Positions 48,043 through 59,744 are shown, numbered from the stretch's first letter. The stretch: 64,000 nt of DNA from Phycomyces nitens (GCA_022702545.1 JAHRBC010000001.1:7998001-8062000), one strand, 5' to 3'. Notes: generated by a model not told the origin, from the sequence alone. Numbers and translations: made by a program.

Positions 48043-49377
48043 TTAGCGAGTTGCGCCCTCTGGAGTCAAGAGGTTTCCAAACCCATAGCCCTTGATAAAT
48101 AAAATGTTAGATGCGAATATCCTAAATATATCTTTAATGTACCTTTGGACCAAAGGATCTTGAGTAGCATCCTCGACAGTAAAGATCTGAATCACGGTCG
48201 ACCATATTGGTTGAGCTCAATAGCTTTCCACACTCACAACACTTGAGACAGAACTTATGGTACTTGTTTCCAGCACCCAATGCCTTTTGTAGAGAACATT
48301 GTCAATATCCACAAGTCCATCACACCAAAGATCCTTTCTTTTTTTATATAAACATACCAATTCAGCCGCATACACTGATTTTCCACACTTTGTGCACGTA
48401 TCATTCTGAATGGTAATGCCGGTTTTTCTGGGGACATATCCAGTGTGATGGTTCATATAAGATGTTTTATAGGTGCCTATGGATCTCGGTTGGTCAATAG
48501 GACTAAATGCTTCTGGCTTCTTGGGTAAAGATGGCGGGGGGTTGGGGTTTGACCAGTCTGAATCTTCTGAGGCTGGTGATCCTGGCTCATCTGCAGAAAT
48601 AGCAGGCTCTATAGGTTGTGCCTGACGTTCTGGTAGTTTGGGTGATTCAGACATACGAGGTGGGAGGGTAGGTGGCTGCATTGATGGACGTGTTGATGGC
48701 AATGCTGGTGGAGTAGGAGGTATTGTTGGAGGAGCAGATGTTACAGGACTATAGCTGTTTGTTTGGCGAGATTCGTTGAGGATCTCGCTCGGTAACTTGG
48801 TTTCTGTGCTCAAGAATGCAGCTCCACCAGCTAACCAAAGAATAGACTGGTAAATACACCACTCTATCCTTATTATCCTTTGTGATTTCACATACCAAAA
48901 CCATATCCCTTTGGTCCCCACTGGCGTGTATAGCATACTTTGCAATAAACCTTAAGACCATATCAGCCTAACAAGAACATATCTATATTTTGGTACACAA
49001 TTCTACCTCTCCATCACGCTCTGACAAGGATGAGTCTAAACGTTTGTTGCATTCCTAAATCAAAAGGCTGAGCAATCATATATATTTTTTTTGACAAAGC
49101 ATAGCAAGAACAAAAAGATATTTTTGTCTATTGATTTACCTTGCATGTTAGACAGTTTGCATGCCAAGCACCTCCAGGTCCAATGACCTAATAGAGTCAA
49201 CGTTAATACTCTGATATTTATCGAGTCGAGATTGTCATTTACCTGTTCTGCCATATAGACAGCTAAAACAATACAACAACAAAACCACAATTAGATATCC
49301 TGTCAATAATTTATCAATAAACGCCTACATTTCTGGCAGCGTGGGCATTTGGGTGCTCCTCCGAATCTAGGTGGCAT
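48043..49377 (-). CDS. Two-LIM-domain protein
   Basis: LIM domains are double zinc fingers for protein-protein contacts, typically in the cytoskeleton or at cell-polarity sites. The start at 49377 gives MPPRFGGAPKCPRCQK. The first LIM domain is split over several short exons (AVYMAEQVIGPGGAWHANCL, TCKECNKRLDSSLSERDGEV, YCKVCY). It is followed by QWGPKGYGFG, the GPKGYG motif typical of cysteine-rich proteins. A Pro-rich linker (about 48840-48460) has polyproline stretches such as PPTIPPTPPALP. The second LIM domain has DTCTKCGKSVYAAE, KYHKFCLKCCECGKLL and DLYCRGCYSRSFGPKGYGFG, ending LLTPEGATR at 48043. All zinc ligands seen are Cys/His. It resembles the CRP/LIM fungal group. The neighbouring PTAR1-like gene is divergent, 466 bp apart. 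Confidence 0.88.
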
Positions 49378-49843
49378 GATGTATACAGTAGATCTAAAAT
49401 TTAAGCAAGCAGTACAAAAAAAACGACCTCGTTTTTTTTTCTAAAGCTGGTCTATATTTCGTTGGCTAAATACACCATTACCATTCTTTGTACATTATTT
49501 GGGCTACACCATTTATGAACAGAATGACATATTGATGTCGTTTTTGGCGAAATTACCAGGCAGAGACACACTGGTAATGAATTATGGTTATTTCCTCGAG
49601 AAACCCTTTTTTTATTAAAGAATAGAATCCAAGGCTAGTTCAAGTTGCCAATATCCTTTTGCTTGAATTGCCTTTATATTTTACTCATAAATCTAGTAGC
49701 CTTTTGTGCTTACCATAGCAATACATAAAACACAATATTGTTTGCAAGGCTATCATTTATAAAAAACCAAGTGTAGATGTGTAAATAGCCCGTTCCTGTA
49801 TTGGGTAATTTCTGGTACATGGTAGATTGTGTTGCTCTTTCCA
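49378..49843. promoter_or_regulatory. Divergent intergenic LIM / PTAR1-like
   Basis: 466-bp AT-rich spacer between divergent starts, including an A7/T9 region at 49417-49440. No known motif or gene was recognised. Confidence 0.4.
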
Positions 49844-51163
49844 ATGACCCAAAAGACGATTTACGAGAAGCTTGTTTCTGCTCTTTCATCCAATATGTTT
49901 GTGATTCCCACCATGATTCCCAACAATTTCACCACTCTTATGTGCATTAAAATAGTGATGAGATTGGTCTCTTGCATATTCAACCAGATCTATCGGATCT
50001 TCCGCCAGAAAGCGCACCTTTTTACCCACTCATCGTAGTTGAATCTAAGTTGGGCATTTCCTTTCAGCATCTACCAGCACTCCTAAGTGAGGCTCATGAA
50101 CGCTATCTAAAGGTCCGTAATGCAAAGGATGGTACAGATCTAGTAGACCTAGAACAAGTCAGTAGAGTCTTGGTATTGATCAAGCCTGACCATTATACTG
50201 CAATGAATACAAGGTAGACAACTTGCTCGAGGTCTAGGATTGTGCTGACATGATTTTGTAAAAGAAAGCAATTAATTACATTGGGACACATCTCAATAGA
50301 GAATGAGCTATTACTTCTTGAGCTTATCTTTACTATCCCTAAACATTCCAAGAGCTCGATTGCCTGGCACCATCGGTAAAACCTTGTGGCCAAGATTTTC
50401 TGCATTTATCTAACTTTTTTTTATATAAAGGCAGTGGTTGTACAAGTTGAAGCATTCGCGCAATGATCCTCAGTCTAGTCTTATTGATCATATCAATATT
50501 GAACATGAACTACAATTATGCAACAGGACTATAACCTTGTATCCCAAAGGATATTATACATGGAACTACCGGCACTGGCTACTTTCTCTTGTGGATACAG
50601 GCCATCATCTCATTAAAAAGGAGTACAATCATGCACGGTCCTGGGTCCAAGTGAATGTCAGTGACCATTCATGCCTGCAACACTTGGAACTTGCTCTCTC
50701 TGCAACAGTAAAAGATTCTCCTTTAAAGACATCTATAGTCGACGATCATCTCCAATGGCTCGATGGAGTTATTATAAGCTACCCTGGACATGAAGCCTTG
50801 TGGTATCATCGGCGCTATTGTCTAGATCTGCTACTACAGGACATAAACAATCCATTGGATCATTCTCGAAAACATTATGATTTCATAGAAAATATTGCAA
50901 AAGGCGAGCAATCTCCTCAAGCGATAGACACAAATAGCAAATCTCTTTTGCGCCAGGTTGAGCTTGCTTTACATTTTGGTGTATGGCTATTCTTGAGGGT
51001 AAGTTGATGTATACGCATTCTAGGGTCAAGGGCTGTAACGGATTTTTCTTAGGAAAAGGATCTTGGTAGTCCAAATGTCGACAAGGCAAAATCGTATCTA
51101 GACAGATTGGAGAGTACGCCTGCCATTATTGAGATGCGTCGTTTGCTTGACAAAGGTACATAG
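49844..51163 (+). CDS. Protein prenyltransferase alpha-subunit repeat protein (PTAR1-like)
   Basis: Contains PPTA repeats, as in farnesyl/geranylgeranyl transferase alpha subunits and the PTAR1 subunit of GGTase-III. Exon 1 (49844-49896) gives MTQKTIYEKLVSALSSN. A 59-nt intron leads to IDEIGLLHIQPDLSDLPPES. The repeats are recognisable as SSIAWHHRQWLYKLK, YYTWNYRHWLLSLV and EALWYHRRYCLDLLL, each with the conserved Trp..His-Arg-x-Trp/Tyr. The C-terminus ends RLLDKGT at 51163. At about 350-370 residues with an N-terminal extension before the repeats, PTAR1 is a better fit than Ram2 or Bet4, but this is inferred. It converges on the second AKR gene, 169 bp between stops. Confidence 0.82.
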
Positions 51164-51332
51164 ATATATTGTGCTTTTGAACTCGCTAGTGGTTAAATTG
51201 TATAATATCAAATATTCGGTGTTATCACGAGTGTTTATATATTTCATCATGAGAGAACAAGTAAATACAAATACATATCTAAATATATTTAAAGAGGTCT
51301 ATGTAAACCAAAAATGCAAATCATAGTTTGCT

Positions 51333-52692
51333 TTATATCTTGTGCAATTTATGGACAGACTTGCGCGCCAAGGCCCACTTGGCTATTTCCTCCTTGTGCT
51401 CTCCAAACACGTCGTTTGATGGTCCAAATGCATCAAAGGGATCACTGGATAGTATTGGAATTAGTCTATAGCCTCGAAAAGATATAGTTATTGCATTTAC
51501 CAGACACGGATTGTATTTCTATGCCCAATAGCAGAGATCAGGGCAACGTCTTCAGGGTCCATTGGAAACACCACAAGGTTTTCCTTGATACGCTTTGGTG
51601 TTGCTGACTTTGGGATGACTAAATAGAATGTTATATGATATAGACTTGCAGCATTGACACGGTTAGGATTTCTAGTTTAATGAATCTTACCACTATAGCC
51701 ACGGGAAATTCCCCAGTTAAGGATTATCTGAGCCGGTGTCTTTCCATACTTTTTTGCGACCTGAAGAACCTAAGAGATTTACAGAGAATATCAGCCAATA
51801 TTTATTTATCCAAGTCATTTGTTCGTCCAGACTACCTCTGGTTCTGCTAATGGGTTGATCTTTCCAGCTCCAAACAATCCAGGATTTCCCAAAGGTGTGG
51901 ATGCTGTACAGTGAATGTTGTTCTCCTTACAAAAGGCAAGCATTTCTTCTTGCAAGAGATTGGGGTGGATCTCAATTTGATGGGCGGCTGGTGGAATATC
52001 GCATTGACTTAGGAGCTCTTTGATCATAGGCAACGTAAAGTTGGATATTCCGATGTTCTTTACAAGCCCATCTTTGACAAGCTGCTCCATTGCTCTCCAG
52101 GTATCAATCAAAGGTACGTTGATGCATTTAATATCACCTTCCTCATCCTTTTTGCGAAGATTCTCAAACTCAAAGCCAGAAAACTTCCATGCTAGAGGCC
52201 AATGGATCATGTACATGTCCAAGTAGTCGAGTCCTAATAAAGAAAGCGACCGCTCACAGGCGGGGCGGACATATTTTGGCTCATGAAAAGTTTGGGCAAG
52301 CTTTGTGTTTACAAATAGGTCTTTACGCGGCACATTGCTCTCCCTGATAGCCCTTCCAAGAGCCTCTTCAGTTGTATCTATTAAGAAAAAAGCTTATTTA
52401 ATCTGGGCAGAGATACCAGCAATTCTGGGTTCCTGTGTGTATGTGTATAGTCTATTTCTTGAATACTTGCAACTATAGGCGGTATCGAAGAAGCGATAAC
52501 CAACATTTAGAGCTTCCTTGGAGGCCTCGTACATGGTTTCCAAAGAGTTCTTGCCACCAAAGGTCCCATAACCAATCATGGGGAGTCTATCTCCAGTATT
52601 CAACTATCGTGGTAGGTGGGTTAGAATAGTAATGAATTGGGACATGTATCACTTTCGTTACGTACCAAGAATGTGGGTATCTGAGCAGTCAT
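51333..52692 (-). CDS. Aldo-keto reductase (second copy of the superfamily)
   Basis: NAD(P)H-dependent carbonyl reductase. The start at 52692 gives MTAQIPTFL; an intron then leads to NTGDRLPMIGYGTFGG. YRFFDTAY holds the catalytic Asp and Tyr. DLFVNTKLAQ has the Lys, and DMYMIHWPL the His. Later motifs are KNIGISNFTL, HQIEIHPNL and ILNWGISRGYSVIPKSATPK, the coenzyme loop. The end is ALARKSVHKLHKI at 51333. The tetrad is complete. It is well diverged from the AKR at 20-21 kb (GYG versus GFG start, an insertion after the His motif), so the two are not a recent duplication. Substrate unknown. Confidence 0.9.
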
Positions 52693-53647
52693 ACAGTGAG
52701 GTTGGTGCGTAAAAAGAAACAGAGGATGGCCAAGAAAATTCTTACAAATGAAGATTATAACCGACCCATGTTTCACAAGATATTGTGGCTAAAGCATGCA
52801 GAATCTGTAAAACTCAGGTAAAAACGTAAACGGGTTTTAGATATCAGATAGTAAATGTCCACAGTAGTACTAGTCTTTTTCTTGAACAGACTTTTATACT
52901 CATTGCTAGATGTTTTAAAATTGCTATCTATTCTATATAGGATTCCACCCTTCCATCTTTGCTTTCATCCAGGTTACATTTTACCTATCAAACAATTGAT
53001 CCAGCTCTCTTTACATTAAACAAAGCTACATCAAAGGTTTAACAAACTTTGTGAGGCATAACAAGATCCACCATTATAACTTTATTTTATAACTTTCGGT
53101 CAAATATTCATCAATTTGTCCCATTTTTTTACCTGTAAAAACCATTCAACACTAATTTTTCGCTATTTGCACCAAAAGTCGATTTTTGATACCCTCTTAT
53201 GAATCCTGAAGGACCTCAGACCAGTCTGGAAAATTTCAATTTTTTACTTTTAAGTAAAGTTGTAAAGAATGTCAATACGAGTCAGCCAGTGCTTGTCTGG
53301 CCGGTAACAAAGTCATACTTGTGGAGATATTAGAGTCTCTAGATGTGTCAGAATTTGTAAAGTAGTATATATAAAAGGCAATTTGACTATTTACACCTCG
53401 AGATGAATATAGAATCAGGTCCAAAACATTTAAAATTTTAATATCCAACGAAAAATGGAAAGTCTTGTATTTTTAATCATCTAGTGAAAGGCATATATTC
53501 CATATAGATTCTTAAGAGCCATAGAAGCTATCAAGACATCAAATTTACAGTGATAAAATAAGTACGTTATATTTAATAAATAATTTATAAATTTATTTTC
53601 CTTATAAGCAGCCAATCAATTATTCATTTATGTAAAGACAGTACCTG
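52693..53647. other. Intergenic region with repeat A copy 2
   Basis: No gene was recognised. The main content is the repeat described below. The rest is AT-rich, and the last 250 bp belongs to the flank of the transposase remnant. Confidence 0.5.
53055..53397 (+). repeat. Dispersed repeat A, copy 2
   Basis: Second copy of the element at 26950-27297, same orientation, 26 kb away, with scattered substitutions and small indels. It ends at the same TATTTACACC point. This copy is not followed by the 67-bp palindrome, which shows that the palindrome is a separate insertion or lies outside the repeat. Confidence 0.75.
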
Positions 53648-54151
53648 TCATAAACATCTAATGTTTCCACTTTCCGGGTTTCTTGCAGTTTCATTAAACT
53701 CTTTCAGACTGATGAGCTTGTAAACCCTCATTATCAAAAGATCATGGAAAAGACACCAAACATTTTCTATCGGACTCATGTCTGGACTATTTGGTGAACA
53801 CTCCAAGACTTTTAAGCAAAATTCTTTTTTATACATTTCTGATATTGCTGCCTTTTGAGATATTGTATTGGATCTTTGATAAAGATATTTACTCTTTCGT
53901 GCATTAACATTATTCCTATAAAATAACAAAATACACTCTTTCAAATATTGTATATACTCTTTGGTATTCATGCTGTTATTCGGTATAACAAGTAGACCAA
54001 CTCCTCTTGACAATATACACATCATGACCATATTAGAATCTCTATTTCCTTGTAATTTTGGAGCAAGACCGTCAGGATGGTACTTTTCGCTAGGCTCCCA
54101 CCAAATATAGCTGTGGGCATTCTTAAAGAGAGTGAACTTGAACTCATATCT
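53648..54151 (-). pseudogene. Tc1/mariner-type transposase remnant, catalytic residues lost
   Basis: One open frame from just after a TGA (54154-54152) to 53648. EFKFTLFKNAHSYIWWEPSE matches the first catalytic block, where the usual Asp-Glu is Tyr-Glu (codon 54148-54146). YQRSNTISQKAA matches the second block, with Ser where the catalytic Asp is expected. CSPNSPDMSPIENVW is the intact third block with Glu. The distance from the second position to the Glu leaves 34 residues between, as in DD34E elements. There is no DNA-binding N-terminus upstream; instead repeat B begins about 20 bp further. The remnant is not catalytically competent. Confidence 0.85.
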
Positions 54152-54168
54152 TCAGATTACATGCTGTG

Positions 54169-54505
54169 ATTTATGGTATTAAAACAGTAAAAATAATGAA
54201 ATGGAAAATAGACAGTGAGTACTTTGAGACTATATAGGCTTGTCTTTATTATGATACAAAATATGCCGCTCTTTATATACTCTTTCAATATGCTGCTATA
54301 CAAGATCTTGGACTTTCTGATATGTGTGGTCTTTCACCAATATTAAGATATTAGGTGGAATAAGCTTCTGAGCTCAATGTCTATGTTGCTATTATTCTGA
54401 TGCATTGCCATACCTCGTCTATCGTACCTTATTAGCTCTCAGCTAATCTGTACTTATAGCTTATGGATTATGTAAAATATACATTAATAAGGCTGGATCA
54501 CCACA
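54169..54505 (-). repeat. Dispersed repeat B, copy 2
   Basis: Inverted relative to copy 1 at 21516-21853, sharing the same end point at the GGCTGGATCACCACA block. It lies between the transposase remnant and an ORF at 54510-54710 (-) whose product (KKIGKHVCTKVISKTLPKV) I do not recognise. Confidence 0.75.
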
Positions 54506-57500
54506 ACTCCTACTTTTTCACAGTGTTGCAAAGGGTATAGCGCTCGAAAATGTGCTCCTTAGACAGTAAAAGGCTCGAAAAAGTTGCACTTGAGTGCACA
54601 TTTACTTTGGGCAAAGTCTTACTAATAACCTTTGTACAAACATGTTTCCCTATCTTTTTGTTCATCGAAAGTCCCAAGTCAGCCAAAGTTTGACAGCGAT
54701 TTCTCTTCAATTTTTTTTTAAAAAATGACTTTCAGGTTTCAGTACCTTTGTACCTAACATTCTATTGTCAGTGAGAGATCCAGTCTACGGGTATATTTTT
54801 CTTTGAGAATAAAAGAGGTTGTTGAACGTAGTGTGTTTCTGTATCTGTCAATGTCTAAAACATTCCCTCCACTCATGTTGAATGCAATTATGACCCCATT
54901 TCTTAAATGTGAAAACTTTCAAAGGTTCTTGTAAGGCTGAGCACTTTGTGCTTTAGTCATGTTAAATTAATAATAAAATCCAAGAGACTGAGTAAAGCAT
55001 ATTTCAAAAGAGTACAAAGAAACGAGATTGAATTACAGATATCTTACTCTAGCCCCCGTATAAGTCTATGGCCTTACTTGTCCAAGTATACATTGATTGA
55101 TCGTTCTAGTCTCAATCAGTTTTTTATTATTATTGACAGAATTATTAGTTTGATTGACGATGTATGTATACTTTTCAGACCGATGGACATTTGAGCTATA
55201 TTACTAATAATCTTCCAAAGCCAAAATATTTTCTTGAGTAATGGTATCGCATTTTTGTCGTAAACAAAAAGCACACTATTTATTACTCGCTAGATCTATC
55301 CTTAATGGAATATTTCCAGAGAAATTGAGTAGTCATCTAAAAATGTAAAACAATGAATGAAAAAAAGAGAAAAGAATTCATTTCGATCTGGTGTCACCAT
55401 TGACTCTTACATCGATGAAAGTTTCATAAACGTTCTTCTTGGTGCTGTCTCAACAAGTTATTATAGCAAATACGATGCATAGATATATAAGACACAATAA
55501 AAAATAATAAGGACCTTATCAAGTATACTGAAACTAGCGTATATTTTTAATACCCATTTGGCTAATTTGTGTTCCTGCTTGTACAAAAATCAATCATTTT
55601 GAAAAAGTGCACAGACCTGCTTAGATTACCTAAAAGTCACGAAGAAACCAATCGCCGTTACAACAAAACATACTGTCTTTAAAGATATTGCTACACCAAT
55701 AAAGACCAACCTTCAACTTGTTGTTTACTTCTTTACTTCTTTCATTCTTTCCTTTTAAAATCAATAATTTCTGCAATAAACCTATTATGGGTAAGAAAAA
55801 ATATTTCGACACCGTGCTTCGTCATCACCAAAAATTGTGATGATCTCACATACCAAAGAAAAATCTATAAAGAAAGGGCACCAGCGCGCCTGTTCTTGTT
55901 TCTGTTTCTTTCCTTCTCTTTTCATTTACTCATCACTTCTTCCCAGGTATTTCAAGGTAAGTATTTTCTTCTACATCCTTTCATATTTCTGTTGCCCATA
56001 CCTTCAAAATGAATGTTCGCGCATTTTTGGTGATGGATGGATGTTTTTGATGGTGTTTTTGACCTATTATATTTCCGTGTCAATACACCTATCTCACCTT
56101 ACTATGCTTGTATATTCCATCTATCTATGGCCATCCACCATTGCATCCCCAACCATTTTGTGTTGTGTAGTCATATTCAGGTAATAAACATGTATCATCA
56201 CGTAAGTTATATTATATATTCAATTTTTTGAACGTTTAATGAACGTATTTACACTTTAGATCAAGGTCTTACGCGTTGGTTCCTATGAATGTACTCCAAC
56301 AGACATCGCAGCCTTTGGTGTCGTCTACTACGCTATTTGGTGTCCATGGTTGCCAGCCGTTTCAATCTGAGGAAGCAAGTCAAGCTAGGTGGAGACATAT
56401 TTCCGCCTGGTATTCAAGTCTCCAAAGGTCTTCACGGTCCTGAACAGTCTTCATCAGTTCGTCTATTGCTCTGATGAATGACTGTTTAGCGGGTTGTGCT
56501 GGTGGTCAATTCCCAGCGGGTCAGGGTGGGTCATACAGTTTGGTTGATACTCTCTCAACCAAACATCGCAGCCATCGGTGTCGTCTACTAAGCTATTTGG
56601 TGTCCATAGTTGCCAGCCGTTCCGATCTTAGGAAGCAAGTCGAGCTAGGCGGAGACATATTTCCGCCTGGTGTTCAAGGTTCCAAAGGTCTCACGGTCCT
56701 GAAAAGTCTTCATCAGTTCACCGATTGCTATGATAAATGACTGTTCAGTGGGTTGTTTCGGTCGCGAATTTCCTGAGGTTAAGGGCGGGTTGTATTTGTA
56801 TTATTGAATTTAACATCAACAATTGCATTTTAATGATTCATATCAATATTTTTCACTGGATACGCATGTTTGTAAATTTCGTTTATAATTTTCTTTTGAT
56901 CTGACAAATAGTCTAGTTGTCTGAAATTTTATTCTCTGACGGTTGAACTCTGATTTGTTTATTCTATTATTTATGCGTTTGTTCAATATTCAAATTGTAT
57001 ATTTATTAAACAATTATTTGAAAGAGTAGGGAATATGGACTGTGAATGGTCGAAAGAAATATATTTTTGTTTTAATGTTTGAGTAACTTGCGCTTTTGTG
57101 GAAGGAAATACTTTGTAATAGTTGTACATTAATGGATTTTTGTTGTTACAAATTTTTCGTTTTTGTTTCTTAGCAAACTGCTTTCCCTGCGTCTTTTTTT
57201 AGCAATTGTGCCATGTTATCTAAATTTTACTGTAAATTCTGGTCAAGTTCTAAAGGGGGTGTGTCTAATTTGTAGTGTACCTAGTCTTGCTTTCTATCGA
57301 TGTTTCTTGTCAATGACAAACCCAGTCTCCTGTTATTGTTTAATAATTCAAATAATTGTTGAAAGTTATTATTTTTTGGCGTCTGTCAATATCTGTCATT
57401 TCAAGTCCAATTACGGCTTTCTTCATAAATCTAAAGGCTTGTGAAAAGTATTTCTTTTTTTCGCTATGTATATTTAACCTTTGACATGCTGTTAAAAATA

Positions 57501-58365
57501 TAAAACAATTGAAGAAATTGAGATAATGAAAGCGTAAAAAGGAATAAAAAGTAGGGTTTGACATCAAAGTGTGAATATCTTGTTACATACCTTGTGGGTT
57601 ATCCACACTTATATGTGTGTTTATAGTGTTCTCCAAGACTCGGATCAACGGCATCAATACTGATTTCTACATTGGATTTTCTCTTGATGATATGAGAAAC
57701 TCTCCTGAAAGGCGGATAAATACATATTATGGTCTATGTACAATGTATTGTATTCGATTAGCTGTTTTTCCGATCAATATGATAAAAAGGTTACTTGTAT
57801 TTCCAAGTCTCAATGCCCGTTCTATAACTTGGCGATATATTTTAGTATTGACCTGGAAATCTTTATTGAATTTTCCAACTGTCGCAAGTGTATACATTGA
57901 TGACACCAGCCAAAAATTACATGTTTCCTAAAATCAGTAGCTAGTAGAATTGTGCTTTGCTTAAACGGAGTTGGAGCCCTTGATGATGTTAAGTAGAGTC
58001 ACTTGGCACTATACAATGCTAAAAGCAATCGATCCTTTTCTACCAGTCCACGATACATAGCTAGAACATCATTGTAATTAATGATTCAATTATACATTAA
58101 TGTCAATCTCATGAAAAAACAAAAGTCAACAAATTATATTTTGACTTTAATGTTGGATATAATAGAGTATAATTATAGACTTTGCTATCCAATAAATTTA
58201 CTTTTTTTTTGTGTGTGTGGGTTATTTTATTGTGAAAAATACAAAGAAAATGATACAAAGCGTTTCTTTCTATACCAATACGAAACTATTATATGTTCTA
58301 TATATATATAAAGGGGGGTACAGATCTTTCTCACTGCTTGCGAAAGATAAAGATATTTTTGAGAC
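54506..58365. other. Gene-poor region with tandem repeat and short ORFs
   Basis: ORFs such as 54510-54710 (-), 54946-55194 (+), 55837-56184 (+) and 57617-57931 (+) show no recognisable protein. The composition is strongly AT-rich except for the 260-bp tandem repeat at about 56291-56780. It is likely transposon debris or non-coding. Confidence 0.5.
56291..56780. repeat. Tandem duplication, 260-bp period
   Basis: ACATCGCAGCC recurs at 56303 and 56563, and the following ~190 bp match closely: CGTCTACTA..GCTATTTGGTGTCCAT, GGAGACATATTTCCGCCTGG and the CTTCATCAGTTC block. The first unit is followed by a GC-richer spacer containing CCCAGCGGGTCAGGGTGGGT, partly echoed after unit 2. The period is not a multiple of three, so an in-frame coding repeat is unlikely. 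On the minus strand each unit reads short coding-like segments (AIDELMKTVQDRE and LMKTFQDRE), broken by stops. Confidence 0.8.
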
Positions 58366-59555
58366 TTAATCATCAATAGGAACAATATTTGTGCAAGTAG
58401 CTTCAATATCGCCTACTAATTCGTCAAACTTGGACTTGTGGACCAATAAGAGTTTGCGTGATGGTGCGATACCAAAGTCAGAAAAGGCACGCTTTGCATC
58501 AGACACTGCTTCCTTTTCACTGTTTGTGAATTTGAAGTCAAACTGAAATGTTGCGTATTTTGCAATGATTTCGTCCTCTGCTTGGAAATAAAAGGTTTCG
58601 TCTACAGTCTTGACAGCCTTCTTTCCCTATCGACAAGTATTCATATCACGTTTTCTTTTACCAAGATTCAAACCTACCTTTTTGGCCTTCTTTTTTGGTG
58701 CCTGAGGTTCTTCCTCCTCGCCATTTTCGTCAAGTGATGACGATACTTCTTTGTAAGTTTTCGAGATAATCATGTACCATTCGAAATCATAAGGCTCTTT
58801 CTATTATCCATACATGTCAGATTGGTCGATTTCACAATTTTCAAACCCTACTTTTTCTACTGCCTGCTTCAGCTCTTGCTGCAGCATTGAATACATTGGA
58901 GGCATGATTTCTACTGGCATATTGATGAATCTCTCGGACACAATCCAGCCCACAGAGTTCCCGGATCCCTTTTTGAATGAGAGTATATCTGTCACTGCTT
59001 TGTGGAGCTTTTCTTCTTTCTTGGGACACTTTGCCATGAGGTAGGAGCACAATGACTTGACGCCTTCGTTTTCCTGTATCATATATCTATATCAGACCTC
59101 TCGCTTTACTGTGGCTCATACGGCCGCCGGTTTCCATTAATTTATTTAGTACCTTTTGTTCGTTGAGATTAATTACACTGAGGATGGCATACGGATCTGA
59201 CTCTTGTCCATCTACTTTGACTGTCGTTCCCACATGATTCTCCTCGATAATTATGTCAATAATATCTGACAAGTTGATCAGCTCTGCGTCTGAAGAGAAC
59301 AGCTGAGTCAAGAGTCTCTTGAGAGCATGGAAATCGACTGGCTCAGGGTTGAAAAAGTCAAAATCAACATTGACAATGTCCTTAAAGATCGAATAAGTAA
59401 AAAGATCTCTAGAGTTTGACTGTTTTTTTTTGTCTAATATAAGAGCAAGTGTGACATACATCGGGAAGACCATCATCAGAATCCTCATCGGAAGAGTTTT
59501 GGTGATCTTTGACGGGAATGTCTTCTTCGTCGGATGCTTTTCTCTTGATGCCCAT
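58366..59555 (-). CDS. BCP1: BCP1/BCCIP family protein
   Basis: Nuclear chaperone; in yeast Bcp1 is needed for export of Mss4 and handling of ribosomal protein Rpl23, and the human relative is BCCIP. The start at 59555 gives MGIKRKASDEEDIPVKDHQN with an acidic N-terminus (SDEDSDDGLP). DIVNVDFDFFNPEPVDFHAL is the family hallmark, followed by the KRLLTQLFSSDAELINLSDI helices. Exons to 58800 carry ENEGVKSLCSYLMAKCPKK and GWIVSERFINMPVEIMPPMY. The last exons give EPYDFEWYMIISKTYKE and a Lys-rich linker (PKKKAKKGKKA). The end is FQFDFKFTNSEKEA ... TNIVPIDD at 58366. Short introns at about 59432-59458, 59090-59150 and 58626-58676 are supported by splice signals, but the first intron acceptor is uncertain. 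A CACGTG and a T/A palindrome lie upstream. Confidence 0.9.
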
Positions 59556-59635
59556 GATGGAAATGATATGTAGATCAAAAGTGAAAAGGGAGGGGGGTAG
59601 TCTTTAGCGTGTTTCCTGCATCCCCGACTCTTGTC

Positions 59636-59641
59636 CACGTG
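59636..59641. promoter_or_regulatory. CACGTG (E-box) upstream of BCP1
   Basis: Palindromic CACGTG 81 bp before the BCP1 ATG, in the context TCCACGTGAC. Bound by bHLH factors such as Cbf1 or Pho4 relatives. A functional role is inferred from position only. Confidence 0.35.
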
Positions 59642-59722
59642 ACATTTATTTTTTCAAAGAAACTTGTTGTGACGTGCAATTGTGGATCCGGCTGGCTTTA
59701 TGACTTGCTGGACCAAGAGTTC

Positions 59723-59744
59723 TTTTTTTTTTTTTAAAAAAAAA
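59723..59744. promoter_or_regulatory. T13A9 palindromic tract upstream of BCP1
   Basis: Thirteen T followed by nine A, 168-189 bp before the BCP1 start, in the same arrangement as before GCN2 and RIB3. Confidence 0.4.

Noticed and set aside
19955..52692. The two aldo-keto reductases as a recent duplication
   Set aside because: Motif details, insertions and exon structure differ clearly. They are only superfamily relatives.
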